Under the pieces are notes generated by a model that worked only from the letters and a program-made list of their open reading frames with translations, had not been told where the DNA came from and made no database searches. A DNA stretch of 64,000 bases from Clostridium sp. cel8 (GTDB taxonomy: Bacteria; Bacillota; Clostridia; Clostridiales; Clostridiaceae): NCBI RefSeq assembly GCF_014050525.1, contig NZ_JACGAG010000007.1, forward strand, positions 62,001-126,000, given 5' to 3'. Below are positions 1-8,229 of this stretch, in pieces. Both the position numbers and the translations under genes were made by a program. The first letter of the stretch is position 1. Each line of letters opens with the position of its first letter.

Positions 1-556
1 ATTATATGGATCTTATAGAAAAATGCATCTTCCAGCACCTGAACCAAATTGGGCTGTTAGAGGAGACAAACCAGTACTTTTAGACACGCCATGGGGACCT
101 ATTGGTGTAGCAATTTGCTATGATTCATATTGTTTTCCTGAGATGACACGTTATTACACAGCTAAAGGTGCTAGATTATACATAAATAGTACTGCATATG
201 CACATTGTCATGGTCCAAGCCTTGCAAGAACAAATTTAGAAGCTAATTGCATAACAAACGGAATTTATATTGCTTCAGCAAATTTAAGTGGTTTAGATTT
301 AAATAATTATTTTTGGGGTGGAAGTAGCATAATGGGCCCAGCAAAAGAAATATGGCAAGTACACTATTATACAGGTTTGCCATTCAATGAAAAAGGAGCA
401 GATCAAGAAAAAATGTATACTGAAACAATTGATTTGAGCTTAGCTACAAGATTTTTATACAAGAATAATGAATCAGTTGGTTCGCCAGATTTTAGACCTG
501 AAAAATACATTAAAATGTATCAGGATATTTTAGATGATCCAAACTTTGGTAAATAA
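1..556 (+). CDS. Carbon-nitrogen hydrolase (nitrilase superfamily), C-terminal part
   Basis: This is the 3' part of a nitrilase-superfamily amidase or nitrilase; the frame is open to the window edge (codons in phase with base 2), so the first in-frame ATG at 23 is internal. The codon before that ATG is the Lys of a YRK-x-HL motif, the usual position of the catalytic lysine, and AICYDSYCFPEM further on carries the catalytic cysteine (first C) of the Glu-Lys-Cys triad. The glutamate lies outside the window. The C-terminal part contains INSTAYAH and a RTNLEANCITNG segment typical of the family. The substrate cannot be told from this part. A hairpin terminator follows about 35 bases after the stop. 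Family assignment is secure, substrate is not. Confidence 0.85.
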   Translation, partial: LYGSYRKMHLPAPEPNWAVRGDKPVLLDTPWGPIGVAICYDSYCFPEMTRYYTAKGARLYINSTAYAHCHGPSLARTNLEANCITNGIYIASANLSGLDLNNYFWGGSSIMGPAKEIWQVHYYTGLPFNEKGADQEKMYTETIDLSLATRFLYKNNESVGSPDFRPEKYIKMYQDILDDPNFGK

Positions 557-590
557 ATATTTTATTAAAAATAATTTATAATATTTCTCA

Positions 591-634
591 AGATAGGTGC
601 AATACAGTATATACTACTATATTGCACCTATTTT
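591..634 (+). terminator. Rho-independent terminator after the nitrilase-family gene
   Basis: Arms AGGTGCAATA (595-604) and TATTGCACCT (620-629) form a perfect stem, followed by a short T-run. It lies just after the nitrilase stop codon and separates it from the convergent pcp gene. Confidence 0.7.
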
Positions 635-697
635 ACTTACAATTAAGTGATTTTGATTAGATTACACCACTTATTAGAATCATGGTCTACAAAGTAA

Positions 698-787
698 TTA
701 CATTTTAGCTTCAAGGGATGCTAAAAGCTTAAGCAATATTGATAATGGTCCCACTGAATCTCGCAATTTCTGTTCTTCATCTATACT
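698..787 (-). pseudogene. Possible C-terminal gene remnant downstream of pcp
   Basis: Just after pcp, the leftward strand holds an uninterrupted short frame reading IDEEQKLRDSVGPLSILLKL and ending at a TAA at 698-700. It looks like a natural protein C-terminus but has no start of its own. In a second frame an ATG overlaps the pcp stop (ATGA) and gives only 19 codons. Either a lost downstream gene or a frameshifted pcp extension would explain it. No family recognised; low confidence. Confidence 0.25.
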
Positions 788-1388
788 CCTTAACAATTGT
801 TTTTATAGCAATGTTAATTGCATTTACAATCATATTCAAATCCATTGAAGGAGTATTAGGCTTGTCTACAACTTGTTCTGGCAACAATGGAATATGAATA
901 AAACCCGCTTTTGTATTTAGTTTATTTTTATAAATATAACTTAAAACTCCATACAGCAAATGATTGCATACAAATGTACCTGCAGTATTTGATACTTCAA
1001 CAGGAATCTTATTCATTTTCATGTCATTTACAATTTTCTTTATTGGAATTGTAGAGAAATACGCTGGTTCACCATCTGGATCAATTAATGAATCAACTGG
1101 CTGATTATTTTCATTATCTGGAATTCTAGCATCATCTATATTGATGGCAACTCTTTCAACTGTAACTGTGTATCTGCCAGATGCCTGTCCTAGACATAAA
1201 ACAACGTCTGGCTTTTCTTCAGCAATTTTTTCTGTTACAACTTTTATGGATTTGTTAAATACTGTTGGAACTTGTAATTTTATTATTTGGGCACCATCTA
1301 TTAAATCATTTAATCTATTAATAGTCTCAAATGCAGGATTAATTTTTTCATTTCCAAATGGATCAAATCCTGTAACCAATATTTTCAT
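777..1388 (-). CDS. pcp: Pyroglutamyl-peptidase I
   Basis: Cytoplasmic cysteine peptidase of family C15 that removes N-terminal pyroglutamate from peptides. The protein begins MKILVTGFDPFG, the family's signature start, and carries the expected triad: Glu79 in VTVERVAIN, Cys141 in NTAGTFVCNHLLYG and His165 in GFIHIPLLPEQ. At 203 residues it is slightly shorter than the usual 210-215, the difference being at the C-terminus. A GAGGTAGG ribosome binding site precedes the ATG. It is convergent with the nitrilase-family gene and stands alone, with a possible gene remnant just downstream. Confidence 0.95.
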   Translation of the reverse strand: MKILVTGFDPFGNEKINPAFETINRLNDLIDGAQIIKLQVPTVFNKSIKVVTEKIAEEKPDVVLCLGQASGRYTVTVERVAINIDDARIPDNENNQPVDSLIDPDGEPAYFSTIPIKKIVNDMKMNKIPVEVSNTAGTFVCNHLLYGVLSYIYKNKLNTKAGFIHIPLLPEQVVDKPNTPSMDLNMIVNAINIAIKTIVKEYR

Positions 1389-1490
1389 AATAAAACCTAC
1401 CTCTATAATTTTTTCTTATATTATATCCTAATAAAGTACTAATATAAACCTTTTTCTATCTATGTTCATGAAAAGTTAAAGTAGGTAATT

Positions 1491-1622
1491 TTATTTCAAA
1501 ATAGATTTATACTTACTTAAAATTAAATCCCTATTGAAATCTTTTACTATATTTTCATTTAAAAATATTTCTTTCCATTGTTCTTTAGTTATATTTATTT
1601 TATCACTCCATTCAATCTTCAC
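1491..1622 (-). pseudogene. HNH-nuclease-like C-terminal remnant
   Basis: A 43-codon frame starts at a GTG and reads VKIEWSDKINITKEQWKEIF and onward to a TAA. The preceding bases in another frame read VDNTNWRLVCED before a stop, which resembles the region just before the last zinc ligand or Asn of an HNH domain; ITKEQW-x-EIF resembles the helix that often follows it. I infer a frameshifted HNH endonuclease tail. A TGGAG sequence lies about 10 bases before the GTG, so a real small gene is not excluded. The assignment is weak. Confidence 0.3.
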
Positions 1623-1656
1623 ACACTAATCTCCAGTTTGTATTATCTACATAAAT

Positions 1657-2136
1657 TTATTCCCTGTTTATTCTAGAATAATCAGCCCTAAAATAGACTT
1701 TATAATCACTTACTTTAATACCATATTGTTTAAGCATCTTTATAATTAAATTTCTAACAGAATTACCACTCATATTAGTTTCAATATAAATGCTATTTGC
1801 TACTAATTCTGGTTTCCTTATACCTTCTGGCTTACTTGAAAAATATTTATTTTTCTTGCCATTCATATTTTTATTATTCTCAAAAGAAATAAATTTTTTG
1901 CTATCTTTATTAAAAAGAAATTCCGAAGTTTTTATAAGTATTTCCTGCCAAGTCCTCCCTTCAATCAACCTATTATTATTAATTTTAAATCCAAATAGTC
2001 TTATATGTGTGAAATTTTCATACAATGAATGTTCTACTCTATTATCAACAGTATATTCATCATAATTAGGAATAATTTTATTTTCTAAATTTTCATTATC
2101 TTCCTCTTTTACATGTAATTCTTCAACGTCTAACAT
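1657..2136 (-). CDS. Hypothetical protein, probably N-terminally truncated
   Basis: The 159-residue frame is not a family I can name. It begins with an acidic stretch and contains GRTWQEILIKTSEFLFNKD and a C-terminal segment with SIYIETNMSGNSV followed by a hydrophobic helix and KVYFRADYS. This arrangement resembles C-terminal modules of some defence-associated hypothetical proteins, but that is an impression only. The ATG at 2136 has no ribosome binding site, and the frame stays open for about 20 codons upstream (ending ...KDAELVYIILR before the Met) without a usable start, to a TAG inside a terminator-like hairpin. I infer loss of the 5' end. Its neighbours on both sides also look decayed. 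Confidence 0.45.
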   Translation of the reverse strand: MLDVEELHVKEEDNENLENKIIPNYDEYTVDNRVEHSLYENFTHIRLFGFKINNNRLIEGRTWQEILIKTSEFLFNKDSKKFISFENNKNMNGKKNKYFSSKPEGIRKPELVANSIYIETNMSGNSVRNLIIKMLKQYGIKVSDYKVYFRADYSRINRE

Positions 2137-2190
2137 TCTTAATATTATGTATACTAATTCTGCATCTTTAAACTCTATATTCAGGATAAT

Positions 2191-2229
2191 AAAAAAAAGC
2201 TAAGCTACTTTTATAGTTTAACTTTTTTA
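2191..2229. terminator. Bidirectional terminator-like hairpin
   Basis: Arms AAGCTAAGCTA (2197-2207) and TAGTTTAACTT (2214-2224) pair with G-U wobbles and are flanked by A8 on the left and T6 on the right. It separates the truncated unknown gene from the YbjN-like remnant. Confidence 0.5.
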
Positions 2230-2419
2230 TTATATATTTTTAAGACCACATAACCCTCATTAATCCAGGATACTCTTCATCCATAACTTGGAGCATTCCC
2301 AAAATTATTGTCATAACAATTTTCTAGTAAAATATCCCCTTCATCAGTTTCTACAAAATCGAAATTCATACCTTTAGTTTTTAAAACTCTTTAAATTCTT
2401 GTGCATTTTTTGTTAACAT
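2230..2419 (-). pseudogene. Frameshifted small gene, YbjN-like start
   Basis: A good ribosome binding site (AAAGAGG) and ATG at 2417-2419 start MLTKNAQEFKEF and then a stop; a one-base shift continues the frame as LKTKGMNFDFVETDEGDILL through NFGNAPSYG to a TGA at 2277-2279, after which RVSWINEGYVVLKIYN stays open. The start resembles YbjN-domain proteins (short N-terminal helix, then a strand carrying the word VETDEG or similar). One frameshift and one in-frame stop make it a pseudogene. The family guess is tentative; the broken reading frame is directly visible. Confidence 0.5.
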
Positions 2420-2593
2420 AATTATTACCTCTTTTCTGTAATTATACATAAATTATAAAATAGTTAAATATTTTTCGCAATGATTGTATTAAATTTATCC
2501 AACTGCTTAATATAATTCTAAATTTTCAACAAATTAAGACATCTACTAATATAACTTTAGCACTTACTTTCTCTGAAAAATAAAAACACGCAC

Positions 2594-2627
2594 AAAAAAC
2601 CTTGAAAGAATTAACTTTCAAGGTTTT
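2594..2627 (-). terminator. Terminator of the tRNA cluster
   Basis: Arms AAACCTTGAAAG (2597-2608) and CTTTCAAGGTTT (2615-2626) pair perfectly. On the leftward strand the stem is followed by TTTTTTG. It lies a few bases after the 3' end of tRNA-Cys. Confidence 0.9.
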
Positions 2628-2632
2628 ATCCT

Positions 2633-2706
<74 letters not shown>

Positions 2707-2742
2707 ATATATGCTAATAAAATTTTTAATTTTACTTTAACT

Positions 2743-2817
2743 TGGAGCGGAAGACGGGATTCGAACCCGCGACGTTCACCTTGGCAAGGTGACGCTCTAC
2801 CACTGAGCCACTCCCGC
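2743..2817 (-). tRNA. tRNA-Gly (GCC)
   Basis: The 75-base leftward gene has acceptor arms GCGGGAG and CTTCCGC, anticodon GCC in TTGCCAA, T-loop GTTCGAATC and an encoded CCA. Fourth gene of the cluster. Confidence 0.95.
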
Positions 2818-2826
2818 ATCAGTAAT

Positions 2827-2902
<76 letters not shown>

Positions 2903-2907
2903 ACTTT

Positions 2908-2985
2908 TGGCGACCCAGAAGGGGTTTGAACCCTCGACCTCCGGCGTGACAGGCCGGCACTCTAAACCAACTGAGCCACTGGGCC
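2908..2985 (-). tRNA. tRNA-Asp (GTC)
   Basis: The leftward gene has acceptor arms GGCCCAG and CTGGGTC, anticodon loop CTGTCAC (anticodon GTC), T-loop GTTCAAACC and an encoded CCA. Second gene of the cluster. Confidence 0.95.
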
Positions 2986-3000
2986 TTATCTCATATAATA

Positions 3001-3076
3001 TGGTGGGCACAACAGGGCTCGAACCTGTGACCCCCTGCTTGTAAGGCAGATGCTCTCCCAGCTGAGCTATGCGCCC
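3001..3076 (-). tRNA. tRNA-Val (TAC)
   Basis: The 76-base leftward gene has acceptor arms GGGCGCA and TGTGCCC, anticodon loop CTTACAA (anticodon TAC), T-loop GTTCGAGCC and an encoded CCA. It is promoter-proximal in the cluster. Confidence 0.95.
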
Positions 3077-3116
3077 TAACTCACTTGCCCATGTTGTTGT
3101 CGCAACAACAATTAAT

Positions 3117-3145
3117 ATTATATAAGGTAATATACATATTGTCAA
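3117..3145 (-). promoter_or_regulatory. Consensus sigma-A promoter of the tRNA cluster
   Basis: On the leftward strand TTGACA (3140-3145), 17 bases, then TATAAT (3117-3122): a perfect match to consensus with ideal spacing, about 40 bases before tRNA-Val. A TTGTTGTTGCGACAACAACA inverted repeat lies between promoter and tRNA. Confidence 0.9.
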
Positions 3146-3163
3146 TACATTATCTTAACTTTT

Positions 3164-4042
3164 TTAAATATTTTTTAGTAGTTCTCCAATTTGTTCATGA
3201 GTAAACTCATAACTTTTGCCACAAAAATTACATTTTAACTCTTCTGTCTTTCCATCATCATATATCTCTTGAAGATCTTTTTTACCTATACTTATAAGTG
3301 CCCTCTCAACTCTCTCTTTTGAACAATTACAACTAAATTTTGGTGTTAATTTATCTAGTATATTGACATCTACATCGCCAAATATATTTTTTATAATATC
3401 TTCTGCATCCATTCCTTTAACTATCATATCTGTTACAGAAGATACATTTTTCATTTTATCTTCTATTATATCAGCCACACCTTCTTCACTGCCAGGCATC
3501 ACTTGAATTATAAATCCACCTGCAGCTTTTATGCTCAAATTTACATCTACTAACACACCTAAAGCTACAACAGAAGGTGTCTGCTCTGATATAGCAAAAT
3601 AATAAGCTAAATCATCTCCTATTTCACCTGTAACTATAGGTACCTGTCCCATATAAGGTTCTTTAAGTCCCATATCTCTTATTACAGTTAAATTACCTTC
3701 TCTTCCTATTGCTCCACCTACATCTAATTTTCCCTTATCATTTGGAGGTAGATCTACTTTAGGATTTCCTATATAGCCTTTTACATTTCCATTAGGATAA
3801 GCAACTACAATTACACTTTTTGCAGGTCCACCGCCAGCTATTTTTATAGTCAGACTATCACTTTCTGACTTAAGCATTGTTCCCATAAGACTTCCTGCTG
3901 TTAGCATTCTTCCAAGTGCAGCAGATGCAGTAGGTAAACATCCATGTATTTTTATGGCTTTATCAACAAGTTCTGTAGTAGTAGCTGAAATTATTCTAAT
4001 ATTTCCATTATAAGCTACAGCTCGTACTAATTTATCTTTCAT
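3164..4042 (-). CDS. hslO: Redox-regulated chaperone Hsp33
   Basis: Cytoplasmic holdase that unfolds its C-terminal zinc domain and binds client proteins under oxidative stress. The 292-residue length is normal. The zinc-binding cysteines are all present: CNC at 238-240 and CNFC at 271-274. The N-terminal half holds the family's [10 protein letters not shown] and [10 protein letters not shown] segments. The ribosome binding site AAGGAG sits inside the last codons of the upstream methyltransferase gene, so the two are translationally coupled. The tRNA promoter lies directly after the stop codon. Identification is secure. Confidence 0.95.
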   Translation of the reverse strand: MKDKLVRAVAYNGNIRIISATTTELVDKAIKIHGCLPTASAALGRMLTAGSLMGTMLKSESDSLTIKIAGGGPAKSVIVVAYPNGNVKGYIGNPKVDLPPNDKGKLDVGGAIGREGNLTVIRDMGLKEPYMGQVPIVTGEIGDDLAYYFAISEQTPSVVALGVLVDVNLSIKAAGGFIIQVMPGSEEGVADIIEDKMKNVSSVTDMIVKGMDAEDIIKNIFGDVDVNILDKLTPKFSCNCSKERVERALISIGKKDLQEIYDDGKTEELKCNFCGKSYEFTHEQIGELLKNI

Positions 4043-4043
4043 T

Positions 4044-4790
4044 CTAGCTATCTCCTTTTTTCAATACATAAACTATTCTTTTGGAATCTCCTTCTGGAGG
4101 TTTATCTTCATAATTATCTAATTTTTCCAATATAGTAAATCCACATTTTAAGAGGATTTCCTCTATATAACTGCTTTTATAAGCTCTTTCTCTATGATGC
4201 TCATCAAATCTCTTATATATGTTTCCTTCTTTTATAAAAAATATAAGGTACATATCTACAATTTCATTTTCCAACTTATTATCCCATATATAAGTAACTT
4301 TTTCATCATCATAGTCATACAAATTCTCACCAAGTATTTCTGTGAGCTTATAGTAAGAATTTATATCAAATACAAATATACCTTCCTGTTTCAAATGATT
4401 GAAAACAGCCTTAAAATATTTTACTAAACTCTTTTCATCAAGAATATAATTTATACAATCTAAGCAGCAAGTTACTAAATCAAATTGTCTATTCAAATTC
4501 AAATCTACCATATTTTGATTTATAAGTTTTGCTTTAATATTTTTATTTCTAAACTTTATTTCTGCCTCTGAAAGCATATCACTAGATAAATCAACACACC
4601 ATACATCTTCAAAATTTGGTGCTATGTTCTCTGTAAGATTTCCAGTACCACATCCAATATCTAAATAACTGGAATTTGTATTGTTATATTTTTTATAAAT
4701 TTCAATAATTTTATGAGCCCATCTTTTATAGTCTACATCTCTATTTATTAAATAATCATATATATATGCAAAATTATTATAGCATTCCAT
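4044..4790 (-). CDS. Class I SAM-dependent methyltransferase
   Basis: Likely small-molecule methyltransferase of the seven-strand Rossmann class. SAM-binding motif I is [11 protein letters not shown], followed by the acidic residue of motif II in [11 protein letters not shown] and motif post-[16 protein letters not shown]. The substrate is unknown. The frame could begin at a GTG at 4803-4805, but GGAAGG placed 7 bases before the ATG at 4788-4790 makes the start [14 protein letters not shown] the better choice (248 residues). It lies in a leftward group SASP - methyltransferase - hslO, with hslO coupled by an overlap of its ribosome binding site. Confidence 0.85.
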   Translation of the reverse strand: MECYNNFAYIYDYLINRDVDYKRWAHKIIEIYKKYNNTNSSYLDIGCGTGNLTENIAPNFEDVWCVDLSSDMLSEAEIKFRNKNIKAKLINQNMVDLNLNRQFDLVTCCLDCINYILDEKSLVKYFKAVFNHLKQEGIFVFDINSYYKLTEILGENLYDYDDEKVTYIWDNKLENEIVDMYLIFFIKEGNIYKRFDEHHRERAYKSSYIEEILLKCGFTILEKLDNYEDKPPEGDSKRIVYVLKKGDS

Positions 4791-4813
4791 GTTCTTACCT
4801 TCCACAAAATAAG

Positions 4814-5080
4814 TTAATTTTTTTGTCTTTTTTCATTTTCTATTATAACTTCATTTTTAGGTATATTAAGTTCTTTTTTTCTCTTTGTCATCATTCCTCC
4901 AATTCTTCCAGTTTCCTCAGCAGTTAATCCACTCCAACCATATTTACTTACTTTTTCTCCTAGTCCAAGTTCCTCTGCTATTTCATATTTTAATTTTTCT
5001 CTCAACTTTTCAGCCTCTGTTAATTTTTTATTTGATTTTAATTTAGCTTTTATTATTTTTTTCAACGGTGTTTTTGACAT
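4814..5080 (-). CDS. Small acid-soluble spore protein, alpha/beta-type family
   Basis: DNA-binding protein of the dormant spore. The core LKYEIAEELGLGEKVSKYGW contains the EIA-type site cut by the germination protease GPR, and LTAEETGRIGGMMTKR is the second conserved block. At 88 residues with a Lys-rich N-terminal extension and a Lys/Asn-rich tail, it is a longer divergent member of the kind found in clostridia. The longest frame starts at 5101, but GGGGAGG sits 8 bases before the ATG at 5078-5080 (MSKTPLKKIIK), which is the start used. Expected to be made in the forespore; I did not find a sure sigma-G promoter. Confidence 0.8.
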   Translation of the reverse strand: MSKTPLKKIIKAKLKSNKKLTEAEKLREKLKYEIAEELGLGEKVSKYGWSGLTAEETGRIGGMMTKRKKELNIPKNEVIIENEKRQKN

Positions 5081-5501
5081 ATTCAATCCTCCCCATTTCA
5101 TATAAATTATTTTTTCCTGAAAAGTGAGATTTATACTTCAAGTAATATTCTAAAATTAACTTTATTTTATAATCTGTTATGCTTAAATTTTATATAAATA
5201 TCAATTCACCGTTGATTTTAATATATTTTATCATAACTACTACAAATATAAAATAAATAACTTTATTTTTTAAATTACTACCTATTTCGCTTATGAAATT
5301 TCAAAATTTTACTGTAAAATAGTTAGTATAATTATACTTGTAGTATTGAATGTGAAACATATTTAAAATATAATATTGTAAACAAAATAATTATTAGCTT
5401 ATTTTATTTATTGGCATATTTATGTAATAGTATAAAAATTATTAAATTTTCAATAACAGCATAAACATTACAGATAAACAATACTAAGGAGTGATTATTA
5501 A
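5081..5501. other. 421-base divergent intergenic region before asd
   Basis: Very AT-rich region between the divergent SASP gene and asd. I looked for a lysine riboswitch or T-box in front of the lysine genes and saw neither. It contains a 14-base perfect palindrome AGTATAATTATACT at 5325-5338, about 165 bases before the asd start, a possible regulator site. AAGGAG precedes the asd ATG. Confidence 0.5.
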
Positions 5502-6494
5502 ATGAAATACAATGTTGCAGTAGTTGGATGTACTGGAATGGTAGGAAGAACATTTCTAAAAGTACTGGAAGAGAGAGATTTTCCAATAGATAACCTATAT
5601 CTATTTGCTTCTTCTAAATCCGCTGGTAAGGTACTCAAGTTTAAAGGAAAAGATTTCACAGTAGAAGAATTAAAAGAGGATAATATAAAAAATAAAAAAA
5701 TAGAAATAGCTCTTTTTTCTGCTGGTGCCTCTGTAAGTAAAGAATATGCCCCTATATTTGCAAATTATGGAGCAACTGTAATTGATAATAGCAGCTGTTG
5801 GAGAATGGACAAAGACATTCCTCTTGTAGTTCCAGAAGTAAATCCAGAGGATATATCTTGGAACAAAGGCATAATTGCAAATCCTAATTGTTCTACTATA
5901 CAAGCCATGCTTCCACTTAAAGCTCTACAAGATAAATATGGAATAAAGAGAATAGTATATTCAACTTACCAAGCTGTTTCAGGTGCAGGATTAGGTGGAT
6001 ATAATGATTTAGCTAATGGATACAAAAATGAACCTCCAAAAAAATTTCCATATCCTATAGCAGGAAATATACTTCCTCATATAGATGTATTCCTAGATAA
6101 TGGTTATACAAAAGAAGAGATGAAAATGATTAACGAAACTAGAAAGATCCTTCATGATGACAGCTTAAAAATAACCGCTACAACAGCAAGAGTTCCAGTT
6201 TTTTATGGTCATAGTGAAAGTATAAATGTAGAACTTCAAAGTGAATTTAAATTAGATGATGTATTTGAACTTTTCAAAAATACTGAAGGACTTATTTTAA
6301 AAGATGATCCTAAAAATCTAGTATATCCAATGCCTATAGATGCAGAAGGTCACGATGAAGTATTCATAGGTAGAATAAGACGTGATTTCAGTATTGAAAA
6401 TGGATTAAATATGTGGGTAGTAGCTGACAACATAAGAAAAGGTGCTGCTTCAAATGCAGTAGAAATTGCTGAATGTATTATAAAGAACAAATAG
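5502..6494 (+). CDS. asd: Aspartate-semialdehyde dehydrogenase
   Basis: Reduces L-aspartyl-4-phosphate to aspartate semialdehyde with NADPH, the branch point to lysine/diaminopimelate, threonine and methionine. The 330-residue protein shows the nucleotide-binding GCTGMVGR motif at the N-terminus, catalytic Cys130 in NPNCSTIQ and the catalytic histidine His237 in VFYGHSES. It opens a rightward asd-dapA-dapB group with AAGGAG 7 bases before the ATG. The group makes tetrahydrodipicolinate for cell wall and, in spores, dipicolinate. Identification is secure. Confidence 0.96.
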   Translation: MKYNVAVVGCTGMVGRTFLKVLEERDFPIDNLYLFASSKSAGKVLKFKGKDFTVEELKEDNIKNKKIEIALFSAGASVSKEYAPIFANYGATVIDNSSCWRMDKDIPLVVPEVNPEDISWNKGIIANPNCSTIQAMLPLKALQDKYGIKRIVYSTYQAVSGAGLGGYNDLANGYKNEPPKKFPYPIAGNILPHIDVFLDNGYTKEEMKMINETRKILHDDSLKITATTARVPVFYGHSESINVELQSEFKLDDVFELFKNTEGLILKDDPKNLVYPMPIDAEGHDEVFIGRIRRDFSIENGLNMWVVADNIRKGAASNAVEIAECIIKNK

Positions 6495-6544
6495 CAATAT
6501 TTATTTTTATTATAATTTATATAAATTTAAAATGAGGTGTTTTT

Positions 6545-7444
6545 ATGAGTTTATTTAAAGGATCAGGTGTTGCCATTGTAACACCCTTCAAGGAGGATGA
6601 TTCTGTAGATTTCAATAAATTAGAAGAGCTTTTAGAATGGCATATAAAATCAGGTACACAAGCTATAATAGTCTGTGGTACTTCCGGTGAAGCTTCAACT
6701 ATGACAGTAGAAGAACGTAAAAAGACAATAAAATTCACTGTAGATACAGTAAATAAAAGAATACCTGTAATTGCAGGTACAGGTAGCAATTGTACTGCTG
6801 ATGCAATCTATATGAGCAAATGGGCAGAAAGTGCAGGAGTTGATGGTTTACTTGTAATAACTCCATACTACAATAAGACAACCCAAAAAGGCCTTATAGA
6901 GCATTTTAAAGCAATAAATGACAGTGTAAACACTCCTATAATTGTTTACAACGTTCCGGGTAGGACAGGTTTAAATGTACTTCCAAAAACATTACAAAAG
7001 CTCTGTGAATTTGAGAATATAGTTGCTATAAAAGAAGCAAGCGGTAATATAAGCCAAATTGCATATATGAAATCACTTTGCAGAGATAAAATTGACATTT
7101 ATTCAGGAAATGATGATCAAACTGTTCCAATTCTAGCTTTAGGTGGTTTAGGAGTAATTTCAGTAGCTGCAAATATAGTTCCTTCTGATATGCAACGAAT
7201 GTGCCAGTCATTCTTTGATGGGGATATAGAAACTGCTTTAAAGCTTCAACTTGATCTATTTCCTCTAATAAAATCACTTTTTATAGAAACAAATCCTATT
7301 CCTATAAAAACTGCATTAAATCTTGTTGGAAAAAATGTAGGAAATTTAAGACTTCCACTTTGCAAAATGTCTCCTGAGAATCTTGAAATTCTTAAATCAG
7401 AACTAAAAAACTATGGATTATTAAGAGGTGTACTAAATGATTAA
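6545..7444 (+). CDS. dapA: 4-Hydroxy-tetrahydrodipicolinate synthase
   Basis: Condenses pyruvate with aspartate semialdehyde, first committed step to diaminopimelate. The 299-residue TIM-barrel aldolase has Schiff-base Lys163 in VAIKEASGN, Tyr135 and Arg140 in VYNVPGRTG, and the GTSGEAST loop that binds the pyruvate carboxylate. It follows asd by about 50 bases with a GAGGTG ribosome binding site, and its 3' end overlaps the dapB start by 8 bases, showing translational coupling. Confidence 0.96.
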   Translation: MSLFKGSGVAIVTPFKEDDSVDFNKLEELLEWHIKSGTQAIIVCGTSGEASTMTVEERKKTIKFTVDTVNKRIPVIAGTGSNCTADAIYMSKWAESAGVDGLLVITPYYNKTTQKGLIEHFKAINDSVNTPIIVYNVPGRTGLNVLPKTLQKLCEFENIVAIKEASGNISQIAYMKSLCRDKIDIYSGNDDQTVPILALGGLGVISVAANIVPSDMQRMCQSFFDGDIETALKLQLDLFPLIKSLFIETNPIPIKTALNLVGKNVGNLRLPLCKMSPENLEILKSELKNYGLLRGVLND

Positions 7445-8192
7445 AATCATATTAAATGGATGTAACGGAAAAATGGGAAAAGTAATATCAAATCTAGCAA
7501 AAGATAGCACAGATGTAACTATAGTTGCCGGTGTAGATAGAAAAGTTTCTCCTAATGACTATCCTGTATTTTCTTCCATAGAGGATTGTGATATACCTTC
7601 AGATGTAATACTAGATTTTTCAAGACCAGATTCACTAAGTTCTCTTATTAAATATGCTAAAGAGAAGAAATTAGGACTAGTACTTTGCACTACTGGATAC
7701 AGTGACGATCAAATAAAGGAAATTGAAGCTGCATCCCATGAAATTCCTCTATTTCGCTCGGCAAATATGTCTATAGGTATAAATGTTATAAATGGAATTT
7801 TAAAAAATATATCATCATACCTCTATAAAAATTTCGACATTGAAGTAGTAGAAGCACACCACAATCAAAAAGTTGACTCACCAAGTGGAACTGCTCTAAT
7901 GCTTGCAGATTCAATAAAAGAATCAATAGACGATGACATTGAGTTTGTAAATGGTCGTAATGGAATTAAAAAGAGAAGTAAAAACGAGATAGGTATCCAC
8001 TCTATAAGAGGTGGCAGCATAGTAGGTGAACATTCTATAATATTTGCAGGTCAAGGTGAAACTATAGAAATAAAGCATACTGCAATATCAAGAGAGGTAT
8101 TTGCTGTAGGTGCTTTAAAGGCATGTGAATTCATGTATAAAAAAGAAGCTGGAATGTATTCTATGGATGATGTAATTTCAAATAACAACTAA
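7437..8192 (+). CDS. dapB: 4-Hydroxy-tetrahydrodipicolinate reductase
   Basis: NAD(P)H-dependent reductase that makes tetrahydrodipicolinate. The 251-residue protein shows the dinucleotide loop GCNGKMGK at residues 8-15 and the catalytic block [15 protein letters not shown] with His141/142 and Lys145. It overlaps the end of dapA and is last in the asd-dapA-dapB group; a strong bidirectional terminator follows. The group contains no dapD/dapL-type gene, but a PatA-like aminotransferase faces it. Confidence 0.96.
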   Translation: MIKIILNGCNGKMGKVISNLAKDSTDVTIVAGVDRKVSPNDYPVFSSIEDCDIPSDVILDFSRPDSLSSLIKYAKEKKLGLVLCTTGYSDDQIKEIEAASHEIPLFRSANMSIGINVINGILKNISSYLYKNFDIEVVEAHHNQKVDSPSGTALMLADSIKESIDDDIEFVNGRNGIKKRSKNEIGIHSIRGGSIVGEHSIIFAGQGETIEIKHTAISREVFAVGALKACEFMYKKEAGMYSMDDVISNNN

Positions 8193-8197
8193 ATTTT

Positions 8198-8229
8198 AAA
8201 AGGCAATTTTCTTTTGAAAATTGCCTTTT
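8198..8229. terminator. Bidirectional terminator between dapB and the aminotransferase gene
   Basis: AAAAGGCAATTTTC (8198-8211) and its complement (8216-8229) form a 14-bp stem with A-rich and T-rich flanks on both strands. It serves both convergent genes and overlaps the stop of the leftward one. Confidence 0.9.

Noticed and set aside
1141-1431. 96-codon rightward frame over pcp
   Set aside because: Antisense to the conserved catalytic part of pyroglutamyl peptidase.
5081-5501. Lysine riboswitch or T-box before asd-dapA-dapB
   Set aside because: I found neither the conserved L-box core nor a T-box core in the leader.
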